From: Alcanivoracaceae bacterium
GTDB lineage: Bacteria > Pseudomonadota > Gammaproteobacteria > Pseudomonadales > Alcanivoracaceae
Assembly: GCA_029213045.1 (NCBI GenBank)
Contig: JARGPN010000002.1
Location: forward strand, 62,001-126,000
DNA length: 64,000 bases
Direction: 5' to 3'
The notes under the pieces were generated by a model. The model was given only the letters and a program-made list of their open reading frames with translations, was not told the DNA's origin and did no database searches. This document shows, one piece after another, positions 59,440 to 64,000 of this stretch. How positions within the stretch are numbered: the stretch's first letter is position 1; each line of letters starts with the position of its first letter. A program made the position numbers and the translations under genes.

Positions 59440-59853
59440 TTAATCTGTGGGCTTGCCGCGCATCGCTTTGATTTGCCCGCGCTTGGTTTTGCTGTCCATC
59501 CGACGCTTCTGAGAGGCTTTTGTCGCGCGTGTCGGGCGGCGCGTTTTTTGGATAACCGTGGCGGCTTGAATCAGTTCTTTTAGGCGCATCAGCGCATCAT
59601 CACGATTTTTTTCTTGGGTGCGGAATTGCTGCGCCTTGATAACAATAACGCCTTCTTTACTAATGCGTTTATCCGCCGAGCCAAGCAAGCGTGACTTATA
59701 GAACTCCGGCAAAGAAGACGCATGAATATCAAAGCGAAGATGAATGGCTGACGAAACTTTATTGACGTTTTGGCCACCCGCGCCTTGGGCACGGATAGCC
59801 GACAACTCAATCTCTTCGTCGGGAATAGAAACACCGGCTGAAATAACTAACAT
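59440..59853 (-). CDS. arfB: Alternative ribosome-rescue factor ArfB/YaeJ (137 aa)
   Basis: A release-factor domain with the catalytic GGQ in [19 protein letters not shown] basic C-terminal tail ([20 protein letters not shown]) matches the ArfB tail that enters the empty mRNA channel. The length equals E. coli ArfB (140 aa). It hydrolyses peptidyl-tRNA on stalled ribosomes lacking a stop codon. No strong ribosome site was seen at ATG 59853. It ends 25 bp before the convergent LuxR gene's end. Confidence 0.95.
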   Translation of the reverse strand: MLVISAGVSIPDEEIELSAIRAQGAGGQNVNKVSSAIHLRFDIHASSLPEFYKSRLLGSADKRISKEGVIVIKAQQFRTQEKNRDDALMRLKELIQAATVIQKTRRPTRATKASQKRRMDSKTKRGQIKAMRGKPTD

Positions 59854-59913
59854 AAAAATGTTGGTACGTGATGGCGAATGAATGAAGCACGTTAACTCGC
59901 ATCACTTTAACAG

Positions 59914-60534
59914 TCATTGAGGCGAAAAGACTAATTCCATTTTCTTTGAATCCGGCACCTGATGACCAGAGCGCCGCCCTGTGAAATGCTTTAACTTAAG
60001 TACTTTCAAGCCTAATCGATGATACAGCGCCTGCGCGCGCGGGTTATTGCTAGCAACATCTAACGCGAACGTGCGGTAACCGCTTTCTCGCGCCGAGTGT
60101 ATATGCTGCTCCAACATTCTACTGCCGATGCCCTGTCCGCGCATTGCCGCGTCGACGCCAAAATTAGCCAAATACAATTCATCTCTCTGCGGCGGCCTCA
60201 TCACACTGCCCACATGATTCGCTCTGAGCAACACACCCCACATTTTCCGAGGACCAAAAAAACGCATGATGTTTAACGTGCTGCCAAGCATTAAACGCTT
60301 GTACATATAACCGTCGTAAAAACAGCCTGTGGCTACCACTTTTTCATCTACAAGCGCCACCGTTACATTATGATGCCCGCATAAACCTCTACCACTGAGA
60401 AATTCGTAGCGAATATAGTCGAGCACATCACCGTCTTGGAATTTATACAGAAAGTCGTATAGCTCGGGACCAGAGCTATACATCAATGACGCGACTGCAT
60501 GAACATCGTCAGGTTGCGCGGGGCGGATAAACAT
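59914..60534 (-). CDS. GNAT-family N-acetyltransferase (206 aa)
   Basis: The N-terminal RPAQPDDVHAVASLMYSSGP is typical. The central VALVDEKVVATGCFYDGY is followed by the acetyl-CoA loop YLANFGVDAAMRGQGIGSRM (R-G-x-G-I-G) and the C-terminal AFALDVASNNPRAQALYHRL-like pattern with the N-x-x-A-x-x-LY signature. The substrate is unknown. ATG 60534 has AAGGAG at 7 bases. It stands alone. Confidence 0.9.
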   Translation of the reverse strand: MFIRPAQPDDVHAVASLMYSSGPELYDFLYKFQDGDVLDYIRYEFLSGRGLCGHHNVTVALVDEKVVATGCFYDGYMYKRLMLGSTLNIMRFFGPRKMWGVLLRANHVGSVMRPPQRDELYLANFGVDAAMRGQGIGSRMLEQHIHSARESGYRTFALDVASNNPRAQALYHRLGLKVLKLKHFTGRRSGHQVPDSKKMELVFSPQ

Positions 60535-60598
60535 TTTTCAACTCCTTCCTTGGACATTAACACCCTATCCTTTGGGTGAATTTTTCGTGTATGGAATA

Positions 60599-61168
60599 TT
60601 ACCACTTCATCATCGGTGCTGGATTCAGGGGATGTCGTACAAACCAGCGCAGAGACCGACGTAATAGCATGCGATGAAATCCCGCATTGGGGAACGTGCT
60701 TTTTAGTTGCACAATGAAATGCCTCGGCAAGCCAGCGCGCACAATGCCCAACGAAAAATCAACGAGATCTGCGCGGCGAAATAATTCGACCAGCGGATAC
60801 GTCTTATCATCACTCTTCGTTAGCTTATGATGCTCTGAAATCATTTGTTTTATTTCTTCCGTCCACTCACTGAGCCCACTCTCTTGAAGATATTTTTCCG
60901 CTGGAGGCAACGACGGTGGAATGTAATCAAGCGTATCTCTTACCCACAAGCCGATATCGTGAAAGCATGCCGCGATACACACCTTCTGCTTTTCAACATC
61001 CGATATTGGTGCTGGGCTAAGCGCAAAACAGCAGTGCACCATGCGATAGACATGGTTTTTATATCCGTCGAAATCCGCTCCTATCTGCGTCTTCCAAGGC
61101 GCAAGGATTTCCTCAATCAGAGCGATGGGCGTATCGATTAGGATTTCATGGTTAGTAGCGCTGCTCAC
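60599..61168 (-). CDS. HD-domain phosphohydrolase-like protein (189 aa)
   Basis: An HD-type site: first His in NHVYRMVHCCF, the HD pair in AACFHDIGLWVRDTLDY, then SEHHKLT and the distal Asp in FRRADLVDFSLG. The family hydrolyses nucleotides or phosphate esters. No substrate is predictable. GTG 61168 has GGGGA at 6 bases, so the frame open to 61210 is rejected. It stands alone on the minus strand. Confidence 0.83.
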   Translation of the reverse strand: MSSATNHEILIDTPIALIEEILAPWKTQIGADFDGYKNHVYRMVHCCFALSPAPISDVEKQKVCIAACFHDIGLWVRDTLDYIPPSLPPAEKYLQESGLSEWTEEIKQMISEHHKLTKSDDKTYPLVELFRRADLVDFSLGIVRAGLPRHFIVQLKSTFPNAGFHRMLLRRSLRWFVRHPLNPAPMMKW

Positions 61169-61342
61169 AAGGCATCCCCAATATATTGGCCGCGCAATTG
61201 CGCGCGGCAACCTTGCGTCTGCTCAATGTAGCATAATTCGGAAATGATTCGCCCACGAAATTGAGCGCACAATTAGAACAACATGAAAAATAGCGAAGTG
61301 CATAGTTCGGATTTGATATTGAATGGACATTAATCGGGTATT

Positions 61343-61380
61343 CTCGCGGCGCCGGCGAGATTAATTCGCCGCGCCGCGAG
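61343..61380 (-). terminator. Long hairpin after the OmpA-like gene
   Basis: Arms beginning CTCGCGGCGC (61343) and ending GCGCCGCGAG (61380) form about 15 bp of stem with one bulged C and a short AT loop. It lies 14 bp after the OmpA-like gene stop on the minus strand. The following sequence lacks a strong U-run, but the stem is very stable. Confidence 0.7.
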
Positions 61381-61393
61381 CAAACCATTCAGA

Positions 61394-62821
61394 TTAATTG
61401 GTGAGCTTAATCACCACGTCGATGCGACGGTTTTTAGCCCGGCCTTCAACGGATTCGTTATTGGCGATCGGACGCGTTTCACCATAACCCACCGAAGAAA
61501 TTTGCTCTGGCGTGAGCGTCATATTGGTTTTCAAATATTCCACCACCGCGGTCGCTCGCTCTTCCGATAACGTTAGGTTGCTGGCGTCGCTGCCGTACGA
61601 ATCCGTATGCCCTTCGATAGTAGTATGCGGCGTATTGGATATTTCGATCGCTTCTTTGACTTTTGCCAGCAACACTAAGTGTTCTGGTTTTAGTTCTGAC
61701 CTGTTGCTATCAAAATTTAATCCAATCATACGAATAATCATGTTCTTGTTTTGGCGGAAAATTTCCGCTTCGTTCGGCTCAAAAATGCTTTCAAGGTTAG
61801 CGAGCAATGCACGGAAGCGCTCTTCCGCTGCGAGCTGCTCGGACTGAACACCCAATATCTCAGAAAGCCGCGCAATTTCCGCTGCTTGCTCAGCGCGCAC
61901 TAACAAACTCTGGTCTAGCTCTTTCGACCGTTTCTGCAAATTCTTTACAGACTTAATAATTTCCTTTTCAGTTGCGTCGTAACCATCGTGTAGCGATGCC
62001 ACGATATCTAACTCACCCGCTATAGCTGTTAGGGGACGCTCGTAATTTGTGATGATATCTTCGACGGAAAAATCTTTTTTCTTCACGCCAATGGAAAGCT
62101 TGGTAATGGTGATGGCATGCTGCGCTTCATTGCGCGCCCGGCGCGCGAGATCGCGGGGATAGTCCGTATCATAACGATTCTCGGTTAGCTCCCGCTCTGC
62201 GTCGGCCAGCAAAAGCTTTGCGTCAATAAATGTCTTAGTGGCGTAGCGATCGGCTTTCAGCTCTTTGGCTTTTTCAATGAGGTTACGTGCGCCACCAAGA
62301 TAGTTGGTCTTAATCGCCTTTAATTCTGCTTGATAGAAAAATTCGGTGATTTTCTTGGCGTCTTCTCGCGAGTTCTTCGTCTTTCCATCTTCAAAGTTAG
62401 AGGCTGCATCGTTGAATTCATCCTCCGCCAACTTCCAAGCCTCACCCGCGTACTGAGGCGCGCTCGCGGATAACGCATTGGTGCGCGCTTGTATTACGCC
62501 TGCAAATGTCGTTTGTGATTGCTGCGTTGTTGCCATCGCTTGGTTTAAGTAACTTTGCGAACGGGACAGTTCTTCGCGAATGTCCGCAAGGCTGCGGTTC
62601 TGGTAAAAACGATTTTTCGCGCTTTTATAGTATTTCACTGCCTTGGCGTAATTCTGTGGCGCCAGCACATCCACATGGGCGGTTTTGGCGTTAGCGAGGC
62701 TCTGCTCAATCTCTGAAAATAATTGATGATGGACAACAGCACTGCCAGCCGCCGAGGCAACATTGGACATCGAACTGATTGCCACGAACAAGCTCAGCAG
62801 AAAAGCATGGAAAAACTTCAT
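61394..62821 (-). CDS. OmpA-family protein with long helical periplasmic body (475 aa)
   Basis: A signal peptide (ends ASA) precedes a long alpha-helical part (about 30-330), DUF4398/coiled-coil in character (SLADIREELSRSQSYLNQAM; AEQAAEIARLSEIL). The C-terminal OmpA peptidoglycan-binding domain (about 355-475) has GLNFDSNRSELKPEHL, IEGHTDSYGSDASNLTLSEE and GYGETRPIANNESVEGRAKN. It anchors the envelope to peptidoglycan. No lipobox or barrel was seen, so it is probably periplasmic. It stands alone, with a hairpin after its stop. Confidence 0.9.
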   Translation of the reverse strand: MKFFHAFLLSLFVAISSMSNVASAAGSAVVHHQLFSEIEQSLANAKTAHVDVLAPQNYAKAVKYYKSAKNRFYQNRSLADIREELSRSQSYLNQAMATTQQSQTTFAGVIQARTNALSASAPQYAGEAWKLAEDEFNDAASNFEDGKTKNSREDAKKITEFFYQAELKAIKTNYLGGARNLIEKAKELKADRYATKTFIDAKLLLADAERELTENRYDTDYPRDLARRARNEAQHAITITKLSIGVKKKDFSVEDIITNYERPLTAIAGELDIVASLHDGYDATEKEIIKSVKNLQKRSKELDQSLLVRAEQAAEIARLSEILGVQSEQLAAEERFRALLANLESIFEPNEAEIFRQNKNMIIRMIGLNFDSNRSELKPEHLVLLAKVKEAIEISNTPHTTIEGHTDSYGSDASNLTLSEERATAVVEYLKTNMTLTPEQISSVGYGETRPIANNESVEGRAKNRRIDVVIKLTN

Positions 62822-63059
62822 GTAGGAACCCTTTTATTATATTGACGGCGATTAATTTTTCGCCGATTCAGAAAGCGTGGGGGTGATTAACGTCAATCCG
62901 GTCAAAACTGACATCTCTTATAACATTGCGTAGCAGGCGGAAACACCCATCAGCGTTTGCGAATGGGGCTAGGCTTCTTGCTCAGCCGATTAACGGTCAC
63001 CGGCGTGGTCACCTTGGGCACAAAGAAAAGGCTTATTGCTCGCTTCGCTTTGCTGGGGA

Positions 63060-63082
63060 TCGCTTGCAGGCAAGCTCCCACA
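63060..63082 (+). repeat. REP-like palindromic element, locus 2 copy 1
   Basis: TCGCTTGCAGGCAAGCTCCC plus ACA is identical over 23 bases to the element at 43186, 20 kb away. Confidence 0.85.
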
Positions 63083-63179
63083 AGGGCAGTGCTTGGGATT
63101 TGCCGTGGTTTTCATATTGGCTTTCAGGCATGTCTGCATTGGAAAAACATCACCACAATCAAATGCGGCGTTGTTCTAA

Positions 63180-63201
63180 GTGGGAGCCTGCCTGCAAGCG
63201 A
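63180..63201 (-). repeat. REP-like palindromic element, locus 2 copy 2 (inverted)
   Basis: GTGGGAGCCTGCCTGCAAGC plus GA is the reverse complement of the unit with one change. It forms an inverted pair with copy 3, 22 bp apart. Confidence 0.8.
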
Positions 63202-63223
63202 TGGTGCGGTGATCTAGGCTCAA

Positions 63224-63246
63224 TCGCTTGCAAGCAAGCTCCCACA
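63224..63246 (+). repeat. REP-like palindromic element, locus 2 copy 3
   Basis: TCGCTTGCAAGCAAGCTCCC plus ACA has one change from the consensus. It starts one base after the recD stop in the minus direction. Confidence 0.8.
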
Positions 63247-63247
63247 G

Positions 63248-64000
63248 TTAGCTTCTTAGGCGTTGGTGTAACCCGGAGGCGCGGTAGACGGGTTTGTTAA
63301 GGCATGCGGAGAGTTGTGCCTCATGGGTGGCGAGGGTCAGGTGTTGTTTGGCGCGGGTAATACCGGTGTATAGCAATTCGCGAGTGAGCACGGGACTGTC
63401 GTCTTCGGGGAGCACGAGCAAGACTTGGTCGAATTCGCTGCCTTGGCTTTTGTGGATGGTCATGGCCCAGGCGGGCTCATAGGCGGGCAGTCGTGATGGC
63501 GCGATCAGTTTTACGCCGCCGTCGCTGGCGGGGAAGGCAATGCGCAGTACCTGCTCACCGGGATCACTCGCATGCGGCGCACTAGCACTTTGTGTCTCGA
63601 CGTTGTTGGTCGCGCCCGCTTTTTCTTTTTCCTCTGCACCGATCGGCACCATCACAGCGATGCCGATGTCGCCGTTAAACAGGCGCAGGTTCCAGTCGTT
63701 ATGTTTGAGTAGCACGGCTTTGCCGGGGAACCAGCTGTCAGGGGCGAATCCAAACTGACGTTGCAGTTGCAGCTCCAACGCGGCATTCAATTGATCGATG
63801 CCAAGTGGCCCACGACGTGTTGCGGCAAGCGCGCGGAATGCGCTGAATTGTTTTAGCAAGGTCGCGGGATCGGCGCCCGCTTCAGCGGCACTGATAAGTG
63901 GCGCGTACTGTTTCAGCATGGCGTTGACGATATCGCTGCTGTTGGGGGTGAGCCATTGCAGATCGTCGTGGGTACTGTGCTGCAACGCCGTGATGGCCTC
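63248..64000 (-). CDS. recD: RecBCD alpha subunit RecD, C-terminal part, cut by window edge
   Basis: The frame is open from 64000 to a TAA at 63248. It shows the C-terminal helicase core of RecD: FGFAPDSWFPGKAVLLKHND, NLRLFNGDIGIAVMV, PAWAMTIHKSQGSEFDQVLL (motif V-like) and RELLYTGITRAKQHLTLA (motif VI). RecD is the 5'-3' motor of the recombination exonuclease RecBCD. The N-terminal Walker A lies outside the window. recB and recC, normally next to it, are not visible. The insertion with Ala/Glu-rich residues (AEEKEKAGATNNVETQSA) lengthens a loop of the helicase domain. Confidence 0.93.
   Translation of the reverse strand, partial: EAITALQHSTHDDLQWLTPNSSDIVNAMLKQYAPLISAAEAGADPATLLKQFSAFRALAATRRGPLGIDQLNAALELQLQRQFGFAPDSWFPGKAVLLKHNDWNLRLFNGDIGIAVMVPIGAEEKEKAGATNNVETQSASAPHASDPGEQVLRIAFPASDGGVKLIAPSRLPAYEPAWAMTIHKSQGSEFDQVLLVLPEDDSPVLTRELLYTGITRAKQHLTLATHEAQLSACLNKPVYRASGLHQRLRS

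Larger units (their letters stand above)
62822..63247. other. Intergenic region with REP-like elements between OmpA-like gene and recD
   Basis: About 425 bp without a gene. It contains three REP-like palindromes (63060, 63180, 63224), the last abutting the recD stop. Short open frames on the plus strand run through the repeats and have no family resemblance. The left 200 bp should contain the OmpA-like gene's promoter. Confidence 0.6.

Overview
The window reads as chromosome of a free-living, probably marine or halotolerant gammaproteobacterium close to the Pseudomonadales/Cellvibrionales sphere. Clues are Rep helicase beside a c5-type cytochrome, a SLAM-like outer-membrane protein, GlyGly-CTERM sorting, REP-like palindromes of the Pseudomonas style, many two-component and chemosensory genes, and abundant lipoproteins and outer-membrane beta-barrels. 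No species can be named from the sequence. I see no prophage, insertion sequence, CRISPR array or replication origin.

Layout. 1-2641: a divergent NarL-type response regulator (cut by the window edge) and a membrane histidine kinase. 2665-6189: an SDR, rep and a cytochrome c5. 6349-10765: a TTG-started OmpR-type regulator, a LysM-FecR protein and a CHASE2 histidine kinase in one operon. 10957-13822: a Gdx/SugE-type SMR exporter, tRNA-Arg(CCG) with a duplicated 5' half, a DUF4105 protein and a methyltransferase. 13870-16653: a FecR-domain protein beside a TPR/beta-barrel (SLAM-like) protein. 17399-26988: an eight-gene chemosensory operon (receiver protein, MCP, CheR, triple-CheW, CheB, receiver, CheA, CheW) with no flagellar genes nearby. 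27667-34745: a small lipoprotein and a beta-barrel, convergent with a six-gene envelope cluster (three LPP20-like proteins, a transglutaminase-like peptidase, a FecR protein and a CsgG/TolB-like protein). 35186-43039: an acyltransferase; five ATGA-coupled catabolic genes (flavin monooxygenase, BASS transporter, 3beta-HSD-like epimerase, SDR, TSUP) divergent from an AraC regulator; a second AraC and a DUF962 protein. 43186-47289: REP-like repeats, a crotonase, a CBS protein, a peroxiredoxin-glutaredoxin fusion, and a GlyGly-CTERM metalloprotease with a small membrane protein. 47478-52599: hemolysin III, then a persulfide/sulfur module (Blh divergent from BigR-PmpA-PmpB-SulP) and glutathione peroxidase. 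52933-64000: dGTPase, two secreted proteins (one a six-repeat lipoprotein), an alpha/beta hydrolase divergent from a LuxR-type regulator, ArfB, GNAT, HD and OmpA-type proteins, a second REP-like cluster and the 3' part of recD.

The most unusual item is the 28.7-34.7 kb envelope cluster. Three of its proteins (a lipoprotein, the transglutaminase-like protein and the FecR protein) share an aromatic/Gln helical motif, phi-x-x-phi-[RQ]-A-x-Q-x-x-x-phi. This suggests they dock to one another or to a common partner. The second is the FecR/SLAM-like pair, which looks like a surface-export system with its cargo. Many starts here are GTG or TTG with a good Shine-Dalgarno, so several coordinates below differ from the longest open frame.
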